Source: Pseudopyrenochaeta lycopersici (Eukaryota > Ascomycota > Dothideomycetes > Pleosporales > Pseudopyrenochaetaceae). From it: 64,000 nt of DNA. The notes beneath the pieces are model-generated. The model worked only from the letters and a program-made list of their open reading frames with translations. It had not been told where the DNA came from and made no database searches. Positions 1-9,468 of this stretch are shown here, one piece after another. Position 1 is the first letter of the stretch; every line of letters begins with the position of its first letter. The stretch is from positions 248,001 to 312,000 of the forward strand of contig NHZP01000024.1 in NCBI GenBank assembly GCA_003313425.1, in the 5' to 3' direction. Both the position numbers and the translations under genes were made by a program.

Positions 1-1527
1 CGCTTTCCCAGAGGTCGAGGATGACAGTACCTATGAAGGCTTCGTAGTCTCAATCTACGCCGTTGGATGCTTCTTGGGTGCTTGCTTCATCTTTAAGTTC
101 GGTGACAAGCTTGGTCGCCGCTACTCTATCTTCCTGGGCGCATTCGTTATGATCATCGGTGTCATCATTCAGGTTGCCACTGTCCCTGTAGGAGGCGGCG
201 CGACTGCACAGTTCATCATTGGTCGGTGTATTACTGGTATTGGAAACGGCATCAATACATCCACGATTCCCACCTATCAAGCAGAGTAAGTGAAATTAGA
301 TTTGTATCATTATTATTACAACTTTACTAATATCACAACAGGTGCTGCAAAGCCAAAAATCGCGGCAAAGTCATTTGCATTGAAGGCAGTATGGTTGCTA
401 TCGGTACTCTGATCGCCTACTGGATTGATTACGGCTGCTTGTACGGACCCGACGACTTCACTTGGCGATTTCCCATCACTTTCCAGTGTGTTTTCGCTTT
501 CATCGTCATTGGCATGATGATCTGTCTGCCTGAATCCCCTCGGTGGTTGCTCACACACCACCGTGAAGAGGAAGCTGCCACCGTCCTGGCGGGCTTGAAC
601 GGACTCCAACGCGACGACCCAGAGGTACTTGTGCAGATTGGTGTGATCAAGGAAGCCGTTCGCGCCTCTGGAGGTGGTGGCAAGGTCCCAACCAAAGCTC
701 TTTTGACTGGCGGAAAGCCGCAGCACTTCCGTCGTGCAATCCTTGGTGCTTCCTCTCAGATGATGCAACAACTCTCCGGGTGCAACGCAGTCATCTATTA
801 CTTTCCCATTCTATGCCAGGATGTCCTTGGAACGGACCACAACTTGGCCCTCCTTTTGGGTGGCGTGAACATGGTCGTTTATGCTATCTTTGCGACCACC
901 TCCTGGTTCCTCATTGAGCGCGTGGGCCGCCGCAAGCTCTTCCTCGCTGGTACTGTCGGACAGTGTCTTTCCATGGTTCTCACCTTCGCATGCCTAATCC
1001 CAGACACTGAAGCTGCTGCCAAGGGTGCTGCTGTTGGTCTTTTCACATACATCGCATTCTTTGGAGCCACTTGGCTACCACTGCCATGGTTGTACCCGGC
1101 AGAGATCAACCCTCTCAAGACCCGCCAGAAGGCCAATGCGTTCTCTACAATCAACAACTGGCTTTGGAATTTCTTCATTGTCATGATAACCCCCGTCCTA
1201 ATTACAAACATCGGCTGGGGCACTTATCTGCTATTCGCCGCTCTGAACGCTTGCTTTCTTCCCATTATCTATTTCTTTTATCCGGAGACCTCTGGTCGCT
1301 CCCTCGAAGAAATCGATCTTATCTTTGCCAAAGGCTATACGGAGAACAAGAGCTACGTGCACGCCGCAAAGGAGCTCCCTGCCATGGATGAGGCGGAGAT
1401 TGCTCAGACTGCGCGAGAATACGATATCAGGTCGAGCGATGAGGAGGCGAGGTCTTCGGATGGCTCGTTCAAAGAGAAGAGGAGGCAGGAGGAGGAGCTT
1501 ATGCCTCAGCAAAATGCGCAAGCATAG
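1..1527 (+). CDS. MFS sugar transporter, STL1-like, 5' end cut by window
   Basis: This is a proton-coupled sugar or polyol permease of the plasma membrane (major facilitator superfamily, sugar porter family). Exons are <1-285 and 342-1527; the first complete codon starts at base 2. The intron 286-341 begins GTAAGT and ends ACAG. About 490 residues are visible. Family marks in order are GDKLGRR (loop 2-3), GRCITGIGNGINTSTIPTYQ, PESPRWLL after helix 6, LIERVGRRKL in the second half, and PETSGRSLEEID after helix 12, followed by a charged cytoplasmic tail. The stretch GSMVAIGTLIAYWIDYG resembles fungal STL1-type (glycerol/hexose) transporters, but the substrate cannot be read from sequence. The start and first transmembrane helix lie upstream of the window. 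The family is certain; the STL1-like subgroup is from memory. Confidence 0.93.
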
Positions 1528-2371
1528 ACGCTTATAGGGAGAATATATAAGCGCTGGCCGCGGTTATCGCTAGTGAAGGCGCTGTATGCGCTTCAGTGTC
1601 GGCTTGCCGACGCTTCTCATAACGGTACGCGTGGCGGAAAGATACCCGACGCTTCAGTCGTCAAGAGTGCAACGTGGACGTTGCCTCTCAAATGAAAGGA
1701 GACTGAACCGAAAGGAGATAGGAAGGCGCTATTCACAGTTATGGAATTTCTTTACATTTTTAGTAGAGTGCATTGCATATTTGATACCATAGATCGACTA
1801 TCTATTAGACATCTGCTATTCCTACCATACAGACATTGCTCTTTTTGCTTCTCTTTGTGATGTCCAACTGAAGCATAACTTACGTCGATGAGACAAGGAA
1901 CACGTCGTGTGCACCATGTGTGGCGCAACCGCTCCCCTCTAATGAGAATGTTTAATCTGAACTTAAACACAACATTCTATCATCGTTCTGGCACTGAGAA
2001 ATGACTTCGAGCATTCACTGAAATCTGTTCATGTAGAGCGACGAGTTAGATGGGCAGGGTTGCCCAGATGATGGGTGATAGGGTCAGACCAACCAAACCC
2101 ATGTTCTAAGCTTACAATGCCAGATTATGCGTCTTAGAAGCCGTTAGAAGCCCCGAATGAGTATTCTAACACATATATCCATAGTTGGACTGTTGGATTG
2201 AGGTGACGATGTGAGAGAGCGACTGAAAGCTGACTAAGCATATCTCACGTGCTTTCGGTGGATCGGAATCATTCCGAGAAATTGGAAGCCACATGGCATA
2301 TGTGACCTGTGAGGACGATCTGCCTCATCCTCGTCCTCATCCCTATGACATATCTTTACTAAATCACCAAA
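1528..2371. other. Intergenic, transporter 3' end to J-protein promoter
   Basis: No reading frame here looks coding. The stretch should hold the transporter 3' UTR and the promoter of the next + strand gene. The J-protein start sits in a good fungal context (CACCAAAATGG). Nothing else stands out. Confidence 0.6.
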
Positions 2372-3532
2372 ATGGCGAAGACTAGTGTCTCTTGGGACAC
2401 CATAGGCCCGTTCCTAGTGTGGCAGTTCCTCATCCCCTTGGTAAGCTTTGATTTTGGCAACGTTGACCTAACAGCAACTGACGCGACTCAGGCCGCAGGA
2501 TGGGCACAAACTGTTCTATACAGCATTATCATACGCGCTGGCGACCCAAAACCACAACCCGGCTCTCCACGCTTCGTCAAGCATCGTCGGCGTATCCTGA
2601 TTGCTATATATGCCGCATACTTCGCGTTCACAATTTACGAAGTTGACTTCAATCTACAGCGATCAAGCAACGCGTACAATGATCTCGGTGTACCTATTGA
2701 TGTCGACGAGAGTGGCATCAACTCGCGCTTCAGGAAACTTACCATACGATACCACCCAGATAAAGTGGGACCGAACATCGATCGAGATAGAGCGAATGAC
2801 TACTATGTGTATTTGAAGCATGCGAGGGATATTATATTGGACCCAGCGAAGCGCTTTGCGTATGACAGATTCGGGCCAGACATCTTCGGACAGTGTCAAA
2901 CTTGTTTGACGGTCAAGGAGTACACAGACAGTGCTCTCTTGACCGCGGCAACCACCTATGGCGCGTTGCTTATCATACTCATTGGGGCAAATGCTTTGGG
3001 CTTCCTGACAGATGGCTCATACTGGCGATATCTTGGACTCCTTGCCGTTGCAACCTTTGAAGTACGCACCGCCTTACGACCAGATCACCCCACTTTCTTG
3101 TCGAAATATTTAAATCCATTCATAACCTCATCGAAGCTTCGCCCCGCTTATCTGCCTTTCCAAATCATCGCCATCACGAAAAAGGCCTCCATCTCGCTCG
3201 CTCAATTCCTCAGCCTCCTCATGCCACTCTACCGCGCCGATTCTCAGAATCCAATCAAAGCCAATGATGACACGGACGAAACACGACACAAGCAGCTCGA
3301 TCGCCTTAGTTTGTTCGTTACGGAGTCGAGCAAAGATGCGTCCAGGTTGTTAGAATTAGAGAGCATACCGTATAGAGAGAACGAAAAAGCTAAGAGCGAA
3401 TTGAGGGAGGCGCTGAAGAAGTACATGGTACAGAATGTGGTGCATCAGGAGAAAGAGGTTAGGAACGCGATTGGGCAGAGTATGGCGAGGAGACGGGCAG
3501 GCGTTCCCCATGGTGCGCAGGGAACAAAATAG
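2372..3532 (+). CDS. Membrane-bound DnaJ (J-domain) co-chaperone
   Basis: This is probably an endoplasmic-reticulum membrane co-chaperone that recruits an Hsp70 through its J domain. Exons are 2372-2440 and 2492-3532, giving 369 residues. The 51-bp intron (GTAAGC, branch CTAAC, CAG) is a multiple of three with no stop, so an unspliced reading adds 17 spurious residues. A hydrophobic N-terminal segment starts around residue 10 and a second spans about 58-77. The J domain follows (about 85-150), with the essential HPD triplet in RYHPDK near residue 111. Two more hydrophobic segments follow (ALLTAATTYGALLIILIGAN and YWRYLGLLAVATF), then a charged C-terminal tail. The J domain is certain. The ER location and any link to Sec63-type translocation are inferred from topology only. 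Confidence 0.88.
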   Translation: MAKTSVSWDTIGPFLVWQFLIPLVSFDFGNVDLTATDATQAAGWAQTVLYSIIIRAGDPKPQPGSPRFVKHRRRILIAIYAAYFAFTIYEVDFNLQRSSNAYNDLGVPIDVDESGINSRFRKLTIRYHPDKVGPNIDRDRANDYYVYLKHARDIILDPAKRFAYDRFGPDIFGQCQTCLTVKEYTDSALLTAATTYGALLIILIGANALGFLTDGSYWRYLGLLAVATFEVRTALRPDHPTFLSKYLNPFITSSKLRPAYLPFQIIAITKKASISLAQFLSLLMPLYRADSQNPIKANDDTDETRHKQLDRLSLFVTESSKDASRLLELESIPYRENEKAKSELREALKKYMVQNVVHQEKEVRNAIGQSMARRRAGVPHGAQGTK

Positions 3533-4049
3533 ATCAAGATACCCAAGAATTATAGTGATATCAACAACACCATCAGTAAATAAATACTGCTTTGCCAGAC
3601 CAAAACCCACGTACCTACTGCGGCATATTTCTTTCTGGGACATCTTGTGCAAACAAAGAAGAGTGCGTCCTAATCAGTGACACGATGGATGATGCAATCA
3701 TAGGAAGTACTGCGACAACTGAATATGATGACAATACAAAATGACCACGGAAAAATACCATTTGTTAGGATGCCATCGCTGGGCTGCATTAGCGATAGCT
3801 TTAACAATTCATCAGCTGTTGTCTTTGAAGTTCTCCACAACTGTTCGATTGGGTCTCTAGCTATATATGGTATAAATAAAGGCATTGGTTCCGCCTTCAA
3901 TTTTTTTCCACAACATGTGGCTTTTGATATAATGGCTCCAGTGTTCGGTTGCAACAAGAGCTTGGAATACTCCACGACAAGATTGCGGGCCCAAGCTTCT
4001 TCGACTTCAAGCCAGGCACCAACCAACAGTCACATCCATCTTCAACCCC
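3533..4049. other. Intergenic, promoter of the AIM9-like gene
   Basis: This stretch holds the J-protein 3' end and the promoter of the AIM9-like gene. Open frames here (for example 3725-4102) have no recognisable family and overlap the promoter and leader of the next gene. Confidence 0.5.
3862..3880 (+). promoter_or_regulatory. Possible TATA element upstream of the AIM9-like gene
   Basis: The run TATATATGGTATAAATAAA lies about 170 bp upstream of the proposed ATG at 4050. It is a good TATA-type match in the right position for a fungal promoter, but no transcript data support it. Confidence 0.35.
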
Positions 4050-5826
4050 ATGTCCCGCTTGCGCATCCTTTCCACAGTCTTATGTATTCACAAAACAAAT
4101 AGACAATTATTGCGTAACATATCAACGAAAGCTCATCCGACCTTGGCACGTAGAGTGGGTGAGTAGTGCTTGCCCTTAGCCCCTCAACCGTTACTAATTG
4201 AACCGCTTCTTTGCAGATAACTCTGGAGATGGTTATTTATTTTCGTATACCTCTGGCCGTTATTTGTTCGACGAGGACATTAGGTTGCAAGAACGTCATG
4301 TTAAATTTGATGTCGAAGCGTTGCAACATGCTGCGGAAGCCTCCGTCAGGAATAAACATGGCAAAGTGATGAGCATTAAGAAGTTAGCCGAGGGAGGCTT
4401 TAATAGAGTCTTCGTGCTGCAATTAGAGGACGGGTTTGAGTTGATCGCCAAGATTCCGTACCACATAGCGAAGCCAGATTATTTTGCGACCGCTAGCGAG
4501 GCCGCCACACTTACCTTTCTTCGATCAAAAGGCATTCCTGTCCCAGAAGTATATAGCTACTCGGCGTCGGCCAAAAATCCTGTCGGTACTGAGTACATTC
4601 TCATGGAGAAAGCGCCTGGAATTTGTCTCGCAACAAAATGGCTGAATCTTCAAGACCTTGAGATGAGAAGGCTTGCGCATAGCTTTGTTGAGATCGAAAA
4701 GAAACTTTTCGAAATTACTTTCAGCGCCACTGGCAGTCTGTATTTCAAGAAGGATATACCTCTTGAGAATCAGGCTCCGCTATCCATGGAAGAGTATACT
4801 ACAGAAGAGAGCAAATTTTGTATCGGACCGATTGCCGACTATATGTTTTGGTACGGTCGAAGAAATGGGCTTCAGTTGAATCGGGGACCTTGGAAGATCC
4901 CTGTTGATTATCTTCAATCGATAGCACAGAAAGAGATAGAATGGACGCAGCGTTACGGTAAACCCATGGAGCCTGACTTCCCCCACAACACTTTGGGGTT
5001 AGGTTTGCAGCGTTCAGAAGATTACATCACGCTCCTAGAGCGCTACCAGACGTTGACGCCACACCTGCTACCGAAAGATACTTCACATCCCTTTAACCAG
5101 CCTATTCTTCGTCACCCAGACCTCACCCCCGGTAATATATTCATATCCCCTGATACTGGTCGGATATCATGTCTTATCGACTGGCAGCACGCAATCATTC
5201 AGCCACGGCTGCTCGCTGCCAGCTACCCTCGCGCATTTGAGAACCCAGATGACGAGCTTACTCCTGATTTAGTCAAACCTAAGCTTCCTCAAGACATAGC
5301 AAGTTTACCTGTAGAAGAGAAGGCCGTACAGCGCGAACTTTATCGCCAGCGCCTCCTCTTCTTCGGGTACCGTGTGCTCAACGGTCACTTGAATCAGCAC
5401 CACATCGCGGCTCTGCGTGATCCTCTACTTCTTGGTCGCCAGATGCTCGTAGATAGGGCCGATCGACAATGGGAAGGTAATCTCATAACCCTGAAAGGGG
5501 CTATTGTACGCGCAGTTCAGTTCTGGGAGCACTTACCCGATGTTGAGGATGTTAAATGTCCGGTGCAATTTGATCAGACTGATCTCGACGAATTCGCAGA
5601 AACTGAGGAAGGTTGGCTGAAGATGAGTATGGTGATGGAGGAGTGGCGGAAAAGGGTGTCTAATATGACTGAGGAAAGGTGGGTTCGGAATGAGGACTTT
5701 GAGACGGCGAGGAAGCAGCTTGGAGAACTGAAGGAGGAGATTCAACTACAATGTGTAGGGGATGATGAAGACATTCAAGCTTTTGTAACTGGCTGGCCAT
5801 TCAGAGATCGTGAAGAAGTCGATTGA
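4050..5826 (+). CDS. aim9: AIM9-like mitochondrial phosphotransferase-fold protein
   Basis: This belongs to the aminoglycoside-phosphotransferase/choline-kinase fold family that includes yeast Aim9 (altered inheritance of mitochondria). The true substrate is unknown. Exons are 4050-4158 and 4217-5826, giving 572 residues. The first exon encodes about 36 residues that are Arg/Ser-rich and almost free of acidic residues (MSRLRILSTVLCIHKTNR then RRV), a good mitochondrial presequence. The intron has GTGAGT, a TTACTAAT branch point and GCAG. The conserved start of the mature protein, FSYTSGRYLFDE, follows directly. Further marks are the nucleotide loop LAEGGFNRVF, the kinase-like lysine in IAKIPY, the catalytic loop RHPDLTPGNI and the metal-binding LIDW. 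A single-frame reading starting in exon 2 would miss the targeting signal. Confidence 0.9.
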
Positions 5827-6538
5827 ACGCTTATCTTCATGGGTATTTGGGTCAAGGTGTCTGACCAGCTGGCACTAGTGCGGTGCTCATCAATTAAGTT
5901 ACCCGAAGATGATCAAGTCTAACTTTGGAATTAGGAACAATACCTAAATGATACAAGACATGTACACGGAAACCTTGTATGAAAGATTCAGCCCCGAAAT
6001 TCGATCAGCAAAGTAAATGAGTTCAAAAGGGCCGGACAATTCATGATTGGATCAAATATAACAGAATCACGGGGCTGGGTTCAAAGAGAAATTGACAGAA
6101 GCCATGGATAGAAGCTAGGCGCAGAGGGGCCATTCTTACTAGCTACTACAAGATTAGAGGGGTTTAACTTTAGATGATATGCAAACCTTGATATAGTCCT
6201 ATGATGTTGGTCCTAGTCTCAGAAAATACCGAAGGACAAAGCGAACTGTATCGAATGAAGCATTTAAACTGTAACGTATTTGTTTGCAACTTTGCAACTG
6301 TGTAGGACATCGTAGCGGGAAACAATTCAATGTGGGGTTATAGAGCTGCACACGATGTACAATAAGGCGACAACGGAGCCATGACGTGGACGCGTTTTTC
6401 GTGTTCGCTAAAAACACGAGAGCACGTGAATTCGTTTCAGCCCCAGGCTCCAACGTCACAATTGCTCAATACTTATAGAAAGGGTTGGCGACTTCTTGAC
6501 ACTTTTTGTTCTGTGGAAATACCTCTGCATTCTCAACG
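5827..6538. other. Intergenic, promoter of the DNA glycosylase gene
   Basis: I see no gene here. A CACGTG E-box core lies at 6423-6428, about 110 bp upstream of the glycosylase ATG; whether it is used is unknown. Confidence 0.5.
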
Positions 6539-7525
6539 ATGCGACGGACACGGTCAACAAAGGCTGCAATTGCAGACGAAGCTCTGGATTTCGTCGCCGC
6601 TGATGGCGAGACCCCTGAGATCACCGAGACGCCTTCAGCACCACCACCAGCGTCTTTCAAGGGCCAATTGACGAAATATCAATATGATGGCTCTGATGTC
6701 ACATCACGAGATGGTACACCGATGTCAGCTTCCTCACAGCGATCTACGAAACGCGCGCGAAGCACCACGACAAGCGTCAGCCGAAGCGTCTCCACGGGAT
6801 CGCGGCCATCTAATAAAAAGCGCAAATCCAGTAAATATGCCGACCCATCCAAATATGCGCATCTATCGCCGCTCGTTGATATTCTTGAACCAAATCTAAT
6901 TTGCGTCTTTGTTGGAACCAATCCTGGTGTAGGCACGGCAACCGCAGGACATGCCTACGCGCACCCTTCAAATCACTTCTGGAAGCTTCTGTTCTCCTCA
7001 GGTCTTACTGATCGGCGCTTGAAACCCGAAGAGGATAGGAGCCTGCCTGATCTATATTGCATGGGCAACACGAACATTGTAGACCGACCGTCTAAAGACG
7101 CTGCTGAGCTCTCTAAGGAAGAAATAGTAGCGGGAACCGCGGCCCTCGACACCAAATTTCTAAAATACAAACCGGAAGCAGTGTGTATTGTTGGCAAGGG
7201 CATATGGGAAGCTATATGGCGGTATCGTTATGGTACCAACATGAATAAGACCGAGTTCAAATATGGCTGGCAGGACGAGAAGCACAATATGGGAAAGAGC
7301 AAGGAGGGTGAACAGGATGTAAATGAAGATGGTAGTGTCTGGAAGGGGTCGAGGGTGTTCGTGACGACAACCACGAGTGGCCTAGCAGCAAGTCTAAGAC
7401 CTGCCGAAAAAGAGGCTATCTGGAAACCCTTTGGAGAGTGGGTGCAGAAAAGGAGGGTCGAACGTGGTTTTGTACCTCGCCTGGCTAGCGCTGAGGAGAT
7501 TAGTCAGGATGTCGGAGAATTATGA
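6539..7525 (+). CDS. G/T(U) mismatch-specific DNA glycosylase, TDG/Mug family
   Basis: This nuclear base-excision repair enzyme removes thymine or uracil paired with guanine. It has one exon and 328 residues. I chose the ATG at 6539 because the 33 bases of open frame upstream contain no ATG. Residues 1-110 are a Ser/Thr/Lys-rich, probably disordered tail with likely nuclear-localisation runs (KKRKSSK). The catalytic fold starts at about 115: motif GTNPGVG at 126-132, then AGHAYAHPSNHFW, GNTNIVDRPS, and the second active-site loop VTTTTSGLA near the C terminus. In TDG the residue after G-x-N is part of the catalytic pocket, and this segment is intact here. RIP works through cytosine changes that create G:T mismatches, but no functional link to RIP is shown. 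Confidence 0.93.
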   Translation: MRRTRSTKAAIADEALDFVAADGETPEITETPSAPPPASFKGQLTKYQYDGSDVTSRDGTPMSASSQRSTKRARSTTTSVSRSVSTGSRPSNKKRKSSKYADPSKYAHLSPLVDILEPNLICVFVGTNPGVGTATAGHAYAHPSNHFWKLLFSSGLTDRRLKPEEDRSLPDLYCMGNTNIVDRPSKDAAELSKEEIVAGTAALDTKFLKYKPEAVCIVGKGIWEAIWRYRYGTNMNKTEFKYGWQDEKHNMGKSKEGEQDVNEDGSVWKGSRVFVTTTTSGLAASLRPAEKEAIWKPFGEWVQKRRVERGFVPRLASAEEISQDVGEL

Positions 7526-7949
7526 TTTCTTTCCTTCTTATCATAGCGAACTTAGGTGCTCCATGTAATCTTCTCAATTCAGCAGGCTCACGTTTATAAT
7601 CTCGCTCTTTGTTAATTCTGAATTGTGGAGGTAACCCCCTAGTCAAGTTCTCGAGGCCATGCATTTATCAAGCCTTGGTTCTTCAATTGTGGATTCTATC
7701 TCCATCACCACCCCATTGAGATTAGTTCAAACACTGCGTTTCTACCATGGCCGGCATGTCTTCCTAAATTAAGTGGAGGGGATTTACCGAAAAGGCTGTT
7801 TCTAATACCTTCGCGCGGATTACCAATAACCCCGCCGGAGTAACCTAAAAGAGTAATTACAAACCAGGCATTCGAAAGCATATCGAATACACACAAGAAA
7901 ATGCTGTAGTGATAAAAGCTCATCCACAATCGAGTACACTCACACAATC
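7526..7949. other. Intergenic, promoter of the epimerase-like gene
   Basis: The 424 bp between the glycosylase stop and the next ATG contain nothing I can identify. Confidence 0.5.
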
Positions 7950-9203
7950 ATGGCTCATTCCATTTTGATTACCGGTGCCTCTGGCTACCTGGGCGGCTCG
8001 CTCCTCGCCCAATTGAGTCGAACTAAACTTCCTCCACACCAAAAACTCTACGCTCTTGTTCGGTCCAAAGAGCAAGCAGAAGCAGTCAAGCAATACGGTG
8101 CTGAGCCTCTAGTTCTTGATTTTGGAGACCATGACAGCGTCGTTAAAAGTATTATCGATGCGAAAATATCGGTCATCTACTTCCTCATCGACGCCGGCAC
8201 GCCTGAGCTTCAGATCCCAATGATCAAGGCTCTTGACGAAGTCAAGAAGCAGACAGGACAGAATGTACACTTTTTGCATACTTCTGGAGCAAAGTTGCTC
8301 AGCGAACACGTTGGGTTTCCAACGGACCGAACGATTTCCGACACAGACCCCGAGATTTTTGATCTCACCAGAAAGTCGACGCCACAACTGGCATTCTTGA
8401 CCCAGGTACGTTTAATTCAATCTAGGGAATTCAATTAGTGATACTAATGCTCGAAATATCAGGCTTTGAGGACCAATTCTGACATCATTGAGACTGCCGA
8501 GTCTTATGGCGTGCGCAGCTACATCTTCGTCCCCTGTATTGTGTATGGCGAGGGCGAGGGGTTCGGGAATCGCATTTCCATTCAAACAACCGCTGTAGTC
8601 ACGGCTGCCAAAAGCGTGCGAGCTGTATACGACGTCAATCCTGAAGGCGCGGTACGTATAACCATCTTCGCTGCAGCATCGAAGTGGTATTTCACTTTTG
8701 AGACATTGTCTCTAAAGGTTACTAATGTTCAATATTAGAGCTGGCCTGTATGCCACGTCCACGACACCACGACCCTATATGTAGAAATTCTACGCCGGAT
8801 CCTATCGGGTGAAGACGTTGGTTACGGCAAAAACGGATTTTACCTCCCATCGTCTGGGAGCGTCGCTTGGCACGATATCTACAGCGCGATGGCAAAAGGC
8901 CTTGCCAAACGGAATGTGGTGGATAGTGAAGAGGTCAAGAAAGCAGATGATGTAGCCAAAGAGAAGATCGGACAGGCATTGGGATGTCCCAAAGTAATGG
9001 TACCATTCCAGATAGGTGGCACGTAAGTGGATGTTCTTCTCTTAATCTTGCAACAGGTCCCCTTTGCTCACATGACATTCAGGTGCACGCTGAGATCTGA
9101 CAACGGTAGTCGAATTGGGTGGAAGCCGAAGTATGCGCCAGAACATATCTTGGAGGCAGCAGACGCGGAGGTGGAGCTCATTCTGAAGAATCTAAAAAAT
9201 TGA
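7950..9203 (+). CDS. NAD(P)-binding epimerase/NmrA-like Rossmann protein
   Basis: This is an extended short-chain dehydrogenase/epimerase-type protein of 349 residues; the substrate is unknown. Exons are 7950-8405, 8463-8651, 8739-9022 and 9083-9203. All three introns are GT-AG (GTACGT, GTACGT, GTAAGT), with TACTAAT-like branch points in the first two. The N terminus carries the dinucleotide loop ITGASGYLGGS, followed by a typical second strand LYALVRS. A TSG segment and PCIVYGEGEGFGNR fit the active-site region of nucleoside-sugar epimerase-like proteins. The C terminus has RIGWKPKYAPEHILEAADAE, like related fungal proteins. The classical YxxxK motif is not clear, so catalytic activity is uncertain. 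The gene ends 124 bp before the target duplication of the adjacent transposon relic. Confidence 0.85.
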
Positions 9204-9326
9204 GTCGCATGTTCGTGGCTAGTGACTGGATAGATGTTGATCAAGGGACAATTGAGGACAATACATGGAAATGTACTTGGGTAAACTTCCGAGCTTTTCC
9301 TTAATTGCTTCATGCATGCCAAAAGA

Positions 9327-9335
9327 TCCTTCACC
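9327..9335 (+). repeat. Left 9-bp target-site duplication
   Basis: TCCTTCACC here is repeated exactly at 15520-15528, immediately outside the two inverted termini of the 6.2-kb element. A 9-bp duplication is typical of Mutator-like elements. Confidence 0.75.
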
Positions 9336-9380
9336 GAGGATGCAGGCCATGTGACCATGAGTAGGCTAAGACATGGCATG
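9336..9380 (+). repeat. Left terminal inverted repeat
   Basis: The 45-bp terminus contains TGACCATGA, seven variable bases, then AAGACATGGCATG. The reverse complement of 15475-15519 has the same two blocks with the same spacing. The outer 16 bp match at 10 positions, which suggests post-insertion mutation or old divergence. Unlike the interior, this end is not AT-rich. Confidence 0.72.
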
Positions 9381-9435
9381 CCAAGATGTCGGTGCACGGC
9401 GCTTGTTTAGTGCGCCAAGAGAGTATATGTGGGGC

Positions 9436-9468
9436 GAATTGATTTCGAATCGGTTCTGAATCGATTCT
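9436..9468 (+). repeat. Least-degraded 33-bp block (three 11-mers), first of 27
   Basis: This block reads as three consecutive 11-mers: GAATTGATTTC, GAATCGGTTCT and GAATCGATTCT. The core GAATCGATTC is a perfect 10-bp palindrome plus one spacer base. It keeps CpG where almost all later blocks have TpA, so it may show the pre-RIP sequence. It starts 55 bp inside the left inverted repeat. Confidence 0.85.
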
